Shown piece by piece: positions 1 through 8,786 of a DNA stretch of 64,000 bases (position 1 is its first letter; every line of letters starts with the position of its first letter). A model generated the notes under the pieces. The model saw only the letters and a program-made list of their open reading frames with translations, did not search any database and was not told the origin of the DNA. This DNA comes from Cardiocondyla obscurior (lineage: Eukaryota; Arthropoda; Insecta; Hymenoptera; Formicidae), in the NCBI RefSeq assembly GCF_019399895.1, contig NC_091872.1:1744395-1808394 (forward strand), in the 5' to 3' direction. The translations under genes were made by a program, and so were the position numbers.

Positions 1-557
1 TTGGTGAGTACGTTGAATTTCAAAGCGACGCAATCATCAAAATCCAACATTCGCGTGAACGTAGCCTCGGTCATAGCCATACGTGCGTCGAGAGATTCAA
101 GTCGCACAAGTTTCATTTCGTTCATATAACATATTCGCACTGTGAGCGAACCTATGTTCAAACAGTCGTATGGTTGCTTCGGTCGATCGCGAAGCATATT
201 CTGAATTGTCCATCGATGCTCGCAGAGTTCCTTCCAGGTGTCAAGCAACATCGACAATTCATCTCCTCGATTATCGCCTACGATGATCTCCACAAAACTA
301 CGCGGACCAACGTTCACGCCGATCTCGAGATATTTGTATCCCGTGCGGGTCAGCGGGTATCGCCTGCATAGTAAGCGCGTCACGTATCGTTTCGGTGGAT
401 CGCTGGAAATTAAATAAGAACAATCGTGAATATTAATATATTAATTTTAAAGTAAATAATTTTTATAATAAAAAAATACTTACTCGTGAGATGAGGAGGG
501 TTCATTACCGCAATCAATTCGACGCACTTTGTAGCAATTTCTCTCGGTGTAATACAT
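1..557 (-). CDS. Spliced Polinton protein of unknown function (left copy, cut by window start)
   Basis: This is the left-arm copy of the gene at 17999-18714. Exon 1 runs 557-484 from an ATG at 557-555. The intron is 483-403, with a GTAAGT donor and a TTTCCAG acceptor. Exon 2 starts at 402 and runs off the window at base 1. The exons join in frame (phase 2). The visible protein has no motif I recognise; it contains an IGVNVGPRSFVEIIVGD stretch. Exon 1 is preceded by a simple ACG/ATT-type codon run with no further in-frame ATG. Conservation of the frame in both arms supports a real gene. Confidence 0.65.
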
Positions 558-751
558 TGTCGTATTCGTAATCGTAGACGTAATCGTAGACGTTGTCGTA
601 ATCGTTGCTGCTGTTGCGGCCAAAGCGAAAAATGTACTGATCGCACGATCAGAGGGTACCTCGAGTCCAGGACGGTTGTAAAAAAATCCCCTCTTTCATT
701 ATTTAAAATTTTGCATAGAGTGGGGTAATATAAAACGCAGTTAGACAAATT

Positions 752-825
752 ATCGGAGAGGGTAATTAAGAGAAAGTGATTGGTAGAAGGTAATTGAGAG
801 AGGGTAATTAGGAGAGGGGTAAAAT
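752..825 (-). promoter_or_regulatory. Repeated GGTAATTA-type motif upstream of the spliced late gene
   Basis: Four close copies of a GRGGTAATTA/AGTGATTG-like motif, spaced about 16-20 bp apart, lie between the 185-aa gene and the spliced gene. They recur in the right arm at about 17738-17806. The tandem spacing in an otherwise short intergenic stretch suggests a promoter or enhancer. No TATA box is obvious. Function is inferred from position only. Confidence 0.3.
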
Positions 826-876
826 AATTCAAAGGCGCAGAAGTATAAGTATGAAAAAAAAAAGTTTATTCAAAAA

Positions 877-1434
877 TTATACATTATCATCATTTTGACG
901 GTTACGCCACCAATTGTACAATTTAAATACATTTTGCACGGCGCAATTTTTGGAATGTCTCCTACAGCGGAAAGTATTCGAATCGTTTAAATCGCTAAGT
1001 GATTCAACATGTTCGAAATCATCTTCGATGTTTCTGACGATCAGATTGTCCGTGTAGAATTTGTGACCATCGTCATAGTCGTCGCCGTAGTAATCCTCTT
1101 CAAGCATATCTCGCAGCCAATCGCGTTTCTCGAGTCCTTTGACGTATACGATGGCGTGATCGTAGCAATCTTCCTCGTTCTGTAGGGCCCTGATGATCTG
1201 GCGTTTAGCCTGATTGTACGGAACGTCCCCGTCTTCCCACGCTATACCGTGATGATTTCGTACCAACCAGGTAACGAGGCGTCTGTCGTCTCGCGATACA
1301 ACACCCCATGGCATAGGCTTTGCAAAGACGTAATGCGCAAGAACGGTACCACCTCGCAGCACCGCCGCTTCCTTCACGACGAAACGTCGTCCGATGGGAT
1401 ATCCTTGGAGATCGACGAACGTTGGCGTGGACAT
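877..1434 (-). CDS. Conserved 185-aa Polinton protein of unknown function (left copy)
   Basis: An intact ATG-initiated ORF ending at TAA 877-879. The N-terminus (FVDLQG, then VVKEAAVL, then WEDGDVPY) has the spacing of acidic residues seen in RNase H-fold or DEDD-type nucleases: an Asp in the first strand, then Glu after a Lys. This is only a resemblance. The C-terminal third is acidic and ends in a basic tail. Its ATG is preceded by a run of ATG-like GAT repeats, which supports translation from 1434. The mirror copy at 17126-17683 encodes the same protein. It sits downstream of the capsid genes in the same direction, consistent with late co-expression. Confidence 0.8.
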   Translation of the reverse strand: MSTPTFVDLQGYPIGRRFVVKEAAVLRGGTVLAHYVFAKPMPWGVVSRDDRRLVTWLVRNHHGIAWEDGDVPYNQAKRQIIRALQNEEDCYDHAIVYVKGLEKRDWLRDMLEEDYYGDDYDDGHKFYTDNLIVRNIEDDFEHVESLSDLNDSNTFRCRRHSKNCAVQNVFKLYNWWRNRQNDDNV

Positions 1435-1550
1435 GATGATGATGATGATGATGATAACGATGCGACTCGATCGGAGGAAATTTCGTTACTGAACACGCGC
1501 GAGCGTATTCATCAATCTTTTAATTTTATCCCCCTCTTTTCCAAATTGTA

Positions 1551-1793
1551 TTACTTTTTTAAATGCTTCGAGACAAAATCCGTCACGCGTTCCTGAAGTC
1601 GTTCGCTTCGCGACTTCTTATCCGTTTGCGTGGCTACGTCAACCACTGTGTTTCCCGTGGATGTCACTCGATACGTCATTCCTCTGTTCAATAAGTGATC
1701 CGTCGGTCTAGGATCCGTTTGCGTAGCTTTATCTTCCTTCATGCGACTCGCGTTCTCGCACCAACAAGACGGTTGATACTTTGATGGTTTCAT
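1551..1793 (-). CDS. 80-aa protein with two TQT (dynein light chain type) motifs, left copy
   Basis: The first ATG of the frame is at 1793-1791; the upstream open stretch begins only with GTG. The short protein contains KATQTDP near residue 24 and DVATQTDK near residue 55. The (K/R)xTQT core is the classical anchoring motif for dynein light chain LC8 (DYNLL). The C-terminus is basic and helical-looking, ending in two lysines. It lies between the capsid gene and the 185-aa gene on the same strand. Conservation in both arms supports coding. The LC8 link rests on motif recognition only; no other domain is visible. Confidence 0.7.
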   Translation of the reverse strand: MKPSKYQPSCWCENASRMKEDKATQTDPRPTDHLLNRGMTYRVTSTGNTVVDVATQTDKKSRSERLQERVTDFVSKHLKK

Positions 1794-1904
1794 GACGACG
1801 ATGACAATCTCTCTCTCTATCGACGTTACGCATACGACGGAATGGAAGTGAATACGCAACGTTCGTCGATTCACCGCTTTACATACACACGTCGAAGATC
1901 ATTT

Positions 1905-3107
1905 CTACGTGATCTTACGTACAACGTTGGTCAACGGATTGTATTGAACCAAACGATCGTGTATGATGAGACAGTAAGCCGTGGTATTTGGCGCTACATT
2001 GTCCTTGCATTCAAACTCTAATCTCACGTCCACGGTAGCGGTTTTAACCGACTCGTTTTGACGCGAGCAGTCGATGATGACGAACGGACCGTTGAGCAGA
2101 AACGACGTGACGGTGAGATTCGGTTCGAGATACTCGTAGCCGTAGTATTCTTTGCAAAAACGCGCGTACGCGTCGTAGAGAATCGCGTATCTACGTTTGC
2201 CAAAGTCGAGGTTCATATCGTCGTACGGGTAGCACTCTGAATTGAGATAGAGCTTCACGTTGGTCAGTTTGCAATTGTCGAAACGACTGTTGTCTTCAGA
2301 CATAACGTTTTTTCGACCCGTCTGCAGAGCAAAGATAATGTATCGAGGTTTCTCGAGTTGCGTGGCGGTCTTGATGGCCCATGAGTGTTTGGTCGTGAGT
2401 TGCAGTAGCGGAAACTCGTACAGATCCCATGAGCGAAAACCCATACTGACGAATCGGCCGCTCTCCAAGGTGCGCAACATCGCCAATTTCTTTACTTCGT
2501 TCAAAAGTACATGAGGCATACGCCATTGTATCTTCAGCAAGTCAACTTTAGGCTCGAGCGCGGAACTGCCCACTAGACAGTTGTTGTCGTTGCGCGCTCG
2601 TATAAGAATCAATTCGTGACGAGCATTGATCACGACGCGCCTATAGTCTTCGCAAAATCCTAGCAGCATGTTGAGCGGTACGCAGAAATTGAAGTAACCG
2701 TTCGCATTGATCGTGGGACCGAGCCATCCCGCGTTCCGCAGAATCACGCTCCTGTCGGATGAAACGGTCGCGTAATTTTTCAGCGTGCTGGTTACGCCAA
2801 CGTTTCTGTTACGATCGATCTCCACACCGTCGAGCTCGTATCGTATCTCATCGAACATGAAGGCGATACAGTTGTCCCCGAGGATCACGTCGGCTCCCGC
2901 AACCACCTTGCCCTTCGTTAATTTTCCCTCGATGTAGAGAAAACTCTCGTGCGGCAGCGTGTACAGATCTTGTTGCTGTATCGGTATTCTTATCTCATCG
3001 CTGTATCCGAACGTCGTATTGGCAAACGGATTGTATGCGTGAGTCTCAATCTTGACGATTCGATCGTCGAAGACCGGTTCGTCTTGGATATTCAGAATGT
3101 CGGCCAT
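1905..3107 (-). CDS. Major capsid protein, double jelly-roll (left copy, intact)
   Basis: A 400-aa intact ORF from ATG 3107. It matches the Polinton/adintovirus major capsid protein by size, position next to the penton and protease genes, and characteristic N-terminal segments: RIVKIETHAYNP, then FGYSDEIRIPIQQQDLY. The C-terminal half carries conserved WAIKTATQLEKPRYI and YDDMNLDFG stretches. In this family two beta-barrels form a hexon-like pseudo-hexameric capsomer. The start lies 3 bases after the stop of the 62-aa gene, so the two are probably expressed together. The right-arm copy has three in-frame TAG codons. Family assignment is confident; assembly competence is unknown. Confidence 0.9.
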   Translation of the reverse strand: MADILNIQDEPVFDDRIVKIETHAYNPFANTTFGYSDEIRIPIQQQDLYTLPHESFLYIEGKLTKGKVVAGADVILGDNCIAFMFDEIRYELDGVEIDRNRNVGVTSTLKNYATVSSDRSVILRNAGWLGPTINANGYFNFCVPLNMLLGFCEDYRRVVINARHELILIRARNDNNCLVGSSALEPKVDLLKIQWRMPHVLLNEVKKLAMLRTLESGRFVSMGFRSWDLYEFPLLQLTTKHSWAIKTATQLEKPRYIIFALQTGRKNVMSEDNSRFDNCKLTNVKLYLNSECYPYDDMNLDFGKRRYAILYDAYARFCKEYYGYEYLEPNLTVTSFLLNGPFVIIDCSRQNESVKTATVDVRLEFECKDNVAPNTTAYCLIIHDRLVQYNPLTNVVRKIT

Positions 3108-3110
3108 CGT

Positions 3111-3299
3111 TTAGATAAAATTATTTCGCACAGCGAATCCGAGCGATCTCAGAAATTCAACGTTTGTTTCGGTTAGTCTTCTTCTTCTTATCCTTCCAAC
3201 GCTATTTACAGCGATATGTTGTCGCGGTTCAGGCTGTTGAATCGTACCAGTACCGAAACTGATCGTCGTAACGCGTCTCGTTTCGTTCGGTATTAACAT
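3111..3299 (-). CDS. 62-aa basic protein between penton and capsid genes (left copy)
   Basis: An ATG-initiated ORF with short gaps to both neighbours (6 bp from the penton stop, 3 bp to the capsid ATG). It contains a central basic stretch (RIRRRRL) followed by a hydrophobic C-terminus ending in NNFI. I recognise no family. Tight packing between two virion genes and full conservation in the right arm (15262-15450) suggest a small virion or assembly protein. Confidence 0.65.
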   Translation of the reverse strand: MLIPNETRRVTTISFGTGTIQQPEPRQHIAVNSVGRIRRRRLTETNVEFLRSLGFAVRNNFI

Positions 3300-3305
3300 G
3301 CCACG

Positions 3306-4073
3306 TTATCGTTGTCGTTGTCGTTGTAGTCGCACGTGCAATCTGATGGTGATCTCCTCTCCGCGAAAGTCGAGCGGTCGTCCGTTTTGGTTGGTGACGC
3401 GTATCGTGAGATCCGTAACGTATCGCACGATGATCGGTAGGTAAATGACCTGTGTGGGCGTTTCCGTGATCTTATATCCCGGTGGCACTTTCGGTGAAAA
3501 TTCATGAATCGTGTGCACGCGTTCGCCGTTGCAGTATGCGCCCGCGGTTACGTTACATTCGATGCGAATAATATTCAGATTGATTATATTGATCGGTAAG
3601 TCGGACTCGTGCCACTTTCGCGGTTGCAGTACGCGATGCGGTGAGAATCCGAGAAGCGGTCCCAACGAGTTTGGTTTTGAAAAGTTCACTACGTACGCGG
3701 ATTTGATCTCGCTTTTCATAGTGTTGAAGTTGGCGCGAATCGCTATCGAGAAATCATCATTCTTCTCATTCTTCTCATTCTTCTCGCTCTTCTCATTACG
3801 ATTTCCATCGACGGTGTCGCGTTGTCGCGGCATCGCGTGTTTCAAAAATTTGTCTATGGCCTGTATCTCGTACGATCCCTCGGGAATCGTAATTTCTTTA
3901 CCGTCCGTGCCATAGTAAAATTTGTTGTTCGTAGAATCGACGTTCGGTATGGTGTTGTAAGTCGCAAAGTCCGTGAGCCCGAGCTCGTAATCACCGTCAC
4001 TGAGATCCAACGCCGGTGAGTAGCTCGAATGGAGAACACTGCTCCTACCGGTTAACGTGAGCGTGATCGACAT
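3306..4073 (-). CDS. Minor capsid (penton-like) protein, left copy
   Basis: A 255-aa ORF from ATG 4073. Polintons carry a single jelly-roll penton protein at this position next to the major capsid gene. The N-terminus (ITLTLTGRSSVL, then LDLSDGDYELGLTDF) and the EGSYEI segment fit that family. A lysine/glutamate-rich EKNEKNEKN insertion lies mid-protein, and the C-terminus is an RLQRQRQR tail. The right copy (14488-15255) differs at three residues (D to N, S to L, G to D). It would occupy capsid vertices; this role comes from the family, not from this sequence. Confidence 0.8.
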   Translation of the reverse strand: MSITLTLTGRSSVLHSSYSPALDLSDGDYELGLTDFATYNTIPNVDSTNNKFYYGTDGKEITIPEGSYEIQAIDKFLKHAMPRQRDTVDGNRNEKSEKNEKNEKNDDFSIAIRANFNTMKSEIKSAYVVNFSKPNSLGPLLGFSPHRVLQPRKWHESDLPINIINLNIIRIECNVTAGAYCNGERVHTIHEFSPKVPPGYKITETPTQVIYLPIIVRYVTDLTIRVTNQNGRPLDFRGEEITIRLHVRLQRQRQR

Positions 4074-4109
4074 GTTTGAAGTGATACTGAGGCAAAGTGC
4101 GTCGCGACG

Positions 4110-5452
4110 TCAGTTTTTAAACGTAATCGCGTCGATTGTACTTAAAAAACGTAGACACAGCTGTCCGCAGATACTCTGATCGTACGTTTGATAAGATCGT
4201 CGATTGTACTCTATCGATGAGACGTTGACTCCGAGATATCGCACCAATTCCACAGGCGGTCGGAGATTACCGAAGCCGTCAAAGTACGCGACGCGATCTC
4301 CCCTTTTGGCGTACGCTACCCAGTGAGTCCCCGGACCCGTCACGTTATCCAGGTTCACGATACCGCTCTCGTTTGTACGTGCGCCACTCGTAGGTAGGGC
4401 GTCGCGCATAAATACACCTCTGAAATAAGGAACGCGCATACGTCTGGCCAGATGATTTAATTGCACGTTCGTAGTAGCACCCGTGGGCATTTTTAACGTC
4501 TTCTCGACGTTTTTTTTTCTTCCTCTCTTCGCAACAGTCGTACCTCTGCCGTACCTGTACGGCTTGAGAGAGAGACCCCGTCCACCGTTGTACGGGGCCA
4601 GATGTACGCCGGATCCACCGGCTGCTGCGCGCGCAGCTCTTCTCTCATTTACAGCTCTCGCTATACTCGCAGCTCCACCGACAAGCGATCCGACTGCGCC
4701 GAGAATCGGAATAATCGGCAGCATGCCGCCGCGCTTTGCTGTTGGAAGCATGCGTTTTTTGCGAATCGTACTTCTCCGCCTCTTCGTAATCGTTCTGTTT
4801 CTCACAGTCCTCAACCTCTTCCTAGTCGTAGTAGACATACCCATGCCAATTTTCGTTTTAGCTTTCATCGCAGCCCACACGGCTGCTGCGGCGGCTCTCT
4901 CACGTAAGCCTGAATCTCTCGCTATAACGCGTTTTCCCGCTCTCTTGGCGAGTTCTCTGTCCGCTGCGTGTCTGTCCGTGAGATCGTTGCTTCGCGCGTA
5001 CGCCAAGTCGTGCTCGCGACACGCTTCGTCCAACGGATTGATGCCTCGATCACCTCTCGCTATGCGTTCCTTCAATCGAGTTCCCGGGCCACAAAATTGA
5101 TAACCGGGGATGTGCAGTTCGAAGGGAAGGGCGTTTATCGCGCGATTCAACAGACCCTTGCCGCAGCACTTTACTTCCGACGAATCGGTAGACGACGTTG
5201 ACACTCGCCGCACTCTCGGATTAACGGAGCAGGTCCGTCGATGTGCGTTTCTTGCCAGGGTTGATTGTAATGCTCGAGGCACCTGCGGTAGGTTCGAACC
5301 TCCGGATCTTCCGTCAAGTGCGCGGGAAGTTTGTCCCACACGTGATGAATGTAATCACCGCAAACGTGCAGTAACACGTCCTTTGGTATGGTGCTCAACT
5401 GTTCCGCGGTTAAGTTCAACACGTCAAGAGGATGTTTCAGCGCGAGATACAT
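4110..5452 (-). CDS. PLA2 domain, basic/hydrophobic linker and adenain-like protease fusion; N-terminal frameshift
   Basis: The protein has three parts. First is a phospholipase A2-like domain with calcium loop FCGPGT and catalytic DEACREHDLAY (His-Asp pair), resembling the PLA2 of parvovirus VP1. Second is an Arg/Lys-rich region with a hydrophobic GGMLPIIPILGAVGSLVGG core, reminiscent of adenovirus core/membrane-active peptides. Third is an Ulp1/adenain-type cysteine protease with GTHWVAY (His), YFDGFG (Asp) and QSICGQLC (Gln, Cys). The only ATG upstream (5452) opens a 93-codon frame with a D-Y-I-H-H-V-W segment and CGEC, ending at 5171. The PLA2 frame overlaps it from about 5339 with no ATG of its own. 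The two frames look like one gene split by a 1-nt shift near 5200, or joined by splicing or programmed shifting. Confidence 0.8.
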
Positions 5453-5531
5453 ATCGATTAATGAGCTATTCGCAGGTTCGCGCGACTATAAATAGGCGCG
5501 CGAGCGGTTGTCTCCGTACAGCGGGGACAAG

Positions 5532-6241
5532 ATGCGATTCGTGCGACAACCGCAGACGATACGCGTCGCGAATTGTGACGATAGATTACGATTAATGGAT
5601 AGTCTCGAGGGAGAGAAAATACGCAGGCACGGTGAGATGCTGCCAAACACCGTGCGCGCGATCGTGTGCGGTCCATCAAACTGCGGCAAAACGAACGTTC
5701 TGATCAGTCTGTTGGAAAGTCCGCACGGTTTGCGTTTCGAGAACGTGTACGTGTACTCGAAATCGCTGCAACAGCCCAAGTATCAGTACTTGGAACATCT
5801 GCTGACACCGATCGACGAGATAGGCTATTTCACGTTTTCCAACAACAGCGACGTCGTTCCACCGAGTGAGGCACTTCCGCATTCGATTTTCATCTTCGAC
5901 GATATCGCGTGCGACAAGCAAGACGCCGTGAGGAGTACTTCGCGATGGGTCGTCACTCGAACGTAGACTGCTTTTATCTGTGTCAGTCGTACGCGAGGAT
6001 ACCCAAGCATCTAATACGCGATAACGCAAATCTGCTTATTTTGTTCAAACAGGATGGAACAAATCTGAAACACGTGTACAACGATCACGTCAACACCGAC
6101 ATGTCGTACGACGAGTTCAGCGTGTTGTGTCGCGAATGCTGGCAACGCGATCACGGTTTCGCGGTGATCGACAAGGACAGTCCGCTCGACAACGGGCGAT
6201 ACAGGCGAGGATTCGACGTGTTCGCGGTACCGTCGAGTTGA
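5532..6241 (+). pseudogene. Genome-packaging ATPase (FtsK/HerA-A32 type), one frameshift
   Basis: ATG at 5532; the open frame starts earlier only at a TTG. Walker A is CGPSNCGKTN at about residues 44-53, and Walker B is SIFIFDDIACDKQD. Just after Walker B, near 5930, the frame is lost by an apparent single-base deletion. The remainder continues in the next frame to TGA 6241 with a conserved FYLCQSYARIPKHLIRDNANL segment that is typical of this ATPase. The enzyme pumps genome into preformed capsids. The promoter region (5453-5531) is shared head-to-head with the protease gene on the other strand. The break could also be an assembly indel. Confidence 0.85.
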
Positions 6242-6330
6242 TTTAACAGGTTGTCGAAATCGCGCGACATCCAGTCATCGAAGACGCTTTGTCGAGAACA
6301 GATCGGAGGGAATACAATCGATTGATCGAT

Positions 6331-7412
6331 ATGACGGGGAAAGATGACAACCACGACGTGCGCGAGCGTGAAAAGATTACGCGGGAGATCGAGAAGACGA
6401 GCGAGGCGATTCGCAGAAAACATCGAGCCATAAAAACCGACACGATCGACGCCGACATTGCGTCGGAGAAGCGTCTCAAGCCCATCGTCGAACCTCTAAA
6501 ACGGATGGTTGAGACCGTCGAGGAATCCGGTATCGCGGTACCGAAGATGGAGTCAAAATCGGAGCGTTTGACGCCGAAACTGGAGCGACGATTGTGGTCG
6601 ACATCAAAACCTGAACGGCGTTTAAACGTCACGTTTGACGATTCGTTGTCATCGGCAACGTTGGGTGATACGATTGTAGCTAATCCGTCATTTGGTGATA
6701 CGACCGTCGATTCATACGTTACGACCGAAAACGCCGAACCTCCGTCGACGCCACGGCCCCGGACATCAACGCCGCGGTCCGGCATATCGACGCCGCGACC
6801 TGGCGTATCGACACCGCGACCCAGCGTATCGCTGGCAACGATGTACCTTGAAGCGGCGAGCGGTGACAGAAGAATAAATATCGACGACGTTTTCGGTATA
6901 TACTTTGACACAAACAAAGTAATGCTCGGAAACAAACACGTTGAATTCGACCATAAGAACGACGATATAATCATCGCTGGTAAGAGATATCCTGGAACGG
7001 AAGGTCTGTATGAGTTGATTTTCAAGAAGGTACCCGACGTAACTGCTTACACCGAGGCGGATAAACGTCACTACAAAAGCATACTCGAATCGACGAACGC
7101 GCATAAAAAAATTTCAGCGACGACGGTCGCGTCATGGGTAACAGAGGCTCAAAGTATTTGAAGGTGATCGCACCGCTGATGTCGGGCGATTCGGCCAAGA
7201 AATCGAGAAGAAAAAGTTCCGGTAAAGGATTACCTCACCTCATGACGTTGAATGATCACGCGATCGACTACGTGCACTGGGACGATCCCAACGAGCTCGT
7301 GGATCGTCTTAGATTGCTGGATGCTTCGCGTCGAGCCGGTCACAACGCTCACGACAATGAAATTCTGTCAATTATCGAGGAACTGCGTGAGGCTGGTTTG
7401 ATTATAAATTAA
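6331..7412 (+). pseudogene. DUF8207-like Polinton protein, frameshifted
   Basis: The first ATG in frame is at 6331; an open stretch extends back to 6255 after a TAA. The N-terminal 60 residues are charged and helical. A Pro/Thr-rich section follows with three tandem STPRPG/STPRS-type repeats (6751-6830). Next comes a compact domain (DDVFGIYFD, then LGNKHVEFD, GTEGLYELIF) that I associate with the DUF8207 family found with insect and cnidarian Polintons. The frame ends at 7161, while a second frame (7134-7412) carries the rest (YVHWDDPNELVDRL, then NEILSIIEELREAGLI). These are probably one gene split by a single-base shift near 7140. Function is unknown. Confidence 0.65.
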
Positions 7413-7465
7413 TCGACTGAAGGAATCAAGCGACAGAATCGGCGTGCTGCGGGACGTGATTGATC

Positions 7466-8419
7466 ATGTCTAAATCACGCAAGTCTAACGACACGGGTCC
7501 TGAGAGGAGGCGACTTGTCGACGAGTTACACGCCCCGGCGAGAAGAAACTTTCCGCGAAGACGCGTCGTGGTCAAGGGATACGACGATTTGTGGCAGGCT
7601 GATATCGTCGAGATGCAACCGTACGCGCGTTTCAACCGAGGTTACCGTTACATTCTCACCGTCATCGACGTACTCGGCAAGTATGCGTGGGCAATACCGC
7701 TGAAGAATAAAGGCGGCAGCGAAACGGCTGACGCTTTAGCGGAGTTGATGCGAAAGAGCGGGCGATGTCCGAAAAATTTACAAACCGATATGGGAAAAGA
7801 GTTTTACAACACCGACGTACAACGGCTCTTCACGAAACGCGGTGTCAATCATTACTCAACGTACTCGGTGTTAAAGGCGTCAGTAGTTGAGCGATTCAAT
7901 CGCACACTCAAAAACATTATGTGGAAGATGTTTACGCTCAACGGCAATTACGAGTGGTGCGACGCGCTACCGCGTCTCGTAGACGAGTATAATAGGCGCA
8001 AGCATCGAACGATCGGCATGCGGCCCATCGACGTGACACCTGAGATCGCCAAGAAACTTCTTGACACCGTGTACAGCGCGATAAAGATAGCCGCTCCGGC
8101 CAAATTCAGGGTCGGTGATAAAGTACGCGTGAGCAAGTTTAAAATGATTTTCGAAAAGGGATACACTCCAAATTGGACCACCGAGGTTTTCACGATCGTC
8201 AAGGTGCAGCAAACCAATCCAGCAACCTATCTGCTCGAGGATTATCGCGGTGAGGCGATAGCCGGAGCGTTCTACGAGCATGAGTTGCACCGCGCGACAC
8301 ATCCGGACGTATATCTGGTGGAGAAGGTTCTGCGTAAGAAGGGTGACAAGGTCTACGTGAAATGGTTGGGATTTGATGGATCACACAATTCATGGATCGA
8401 CAAAAACAGCATCGTTTAA
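7466..8419 (+). CDS. Retroviral-type integrase with C-terminal chromodomain
   Basis: ATG at 7466; intact to TAA 8419. The RVE fold carries the DDE triad: Asp in DLWQADIVEM, Asp in LQTDMGKEF, Glu in SVVERFNRTLK. A basic N-terminal region (RRNFPRRRVVVKG) precedes it. A chromodomain lies at the end, with YLVEKVLRKKGDKVYVKWLGF followed by SWI. Integrases of Polintons insert the linear element and make 6-bp target duplications; chromodomains in related enzymes can bind methylated histone tails and bias the site. This is one of the few core genes without a frameshift. It converges on PolB across a microsatellite. Confidence 0.93.
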   Translation: MSKSRKSNDTGPERRRLVDELHAPARRNFPRRRVVVKGYDDLWQADIVEMQPYARFNRGYRYILTVIDVLGKYAWAIPLKNKGGSETADALAELMRKSGRCPKNLQTDMGKEFYNTDVQRLFTKRGVNHYSTYSVLKASVVERFNRTLKNIMWKMFTLNGNYEWCDALPRLVDEYNRRKHRTIGMRPIDVTPEIAKKLLDTVYSAIKIAAPAKFRVGDKVRVSKFKMIFEKGYTPNWTTEVFTIVKVQQTNPATYLLEDYRGEAIAGAFYEHELHRATHPDVYLVEKVLRKKGDKVYVKWLGFDGSHNSWIDKNSIV

Positions 8420-8559
8420 TAAAGTTTTTTTATTTTTACACATGTATATGCGATTCAATGTATTTAAAAAATAAAACTATATACTGCATAGATGTATATC
8501 CTTATTATTTTACACATTTATATGCGATTCGATGTATTTAAAATAATAAAATATAAAAC

Positions 8560-8780
8560 TGCATACTACATACTGCATACTGCATACTACATACTGCATA
8601 CTACATACTGCATACTGCGTACATGTGTACTGCGTACATGTGTACTGCATACTGCGTACATGTGTACTGCATACTGCGTACATGTGTACTGTATACTACA
8701 TACATGTGTACTGTATACATTAACGCAATCTATAATACATTAACGCAATCTATAATACATTTGATACATCTGTAATACAT
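8560..8780. repeat. TACTGCATACTACA / GTACATGTGTACTGC microsatellite between integrase and PolB
   Basis: A stretch of 7-20-bp degenerate tandem units (atactgcatactac, then atactgcgtacatgtgt) fills the gap between the 3' ends of the integrase and PolB genes. A duplicated TACATTAACGCAATCTATAA follows. No coding potential is supported. The convergent position suggests shared 3' untranslated sequence. Confidence 0.6.
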
Positions 8781-8786
8781 ATATAA

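Larger units (their letters stand above)
1..5101 (-). repeat. Left arm of the Polinton inverted duplication
   Basis: Positions p in this arm match the reverse complement at 18561-p (18555-p near the outer end, reflecting a few small indels). The match runs from base 1 to 5101, where it stops abruptly just before the PLA2 calcium-loop codons. Only a small number of substitutions are apparent over 5.1 kb, so the arms are nearly identical. All ORFs inside this arm from 877 to 4073 are open. The arm certainly continues beyond the window start, because the match is still intact at base 1. Confidence 0.95.

Noticed and set aside
4483..5100. Long plus-strand ORF (205 codons) opposite the PLA2-protease gene, mirrored at 13461-14078
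   Set aside because: It is a shadow of the highly biased Arg/Ala-rich coding strand; no independent motif, and it ends exactly with the duplication.
8492..8743. 83-codon ORF rich in Tyr/His/Thr
   Set aside because: Translation of the TGCATACTACATAC microsatellite.
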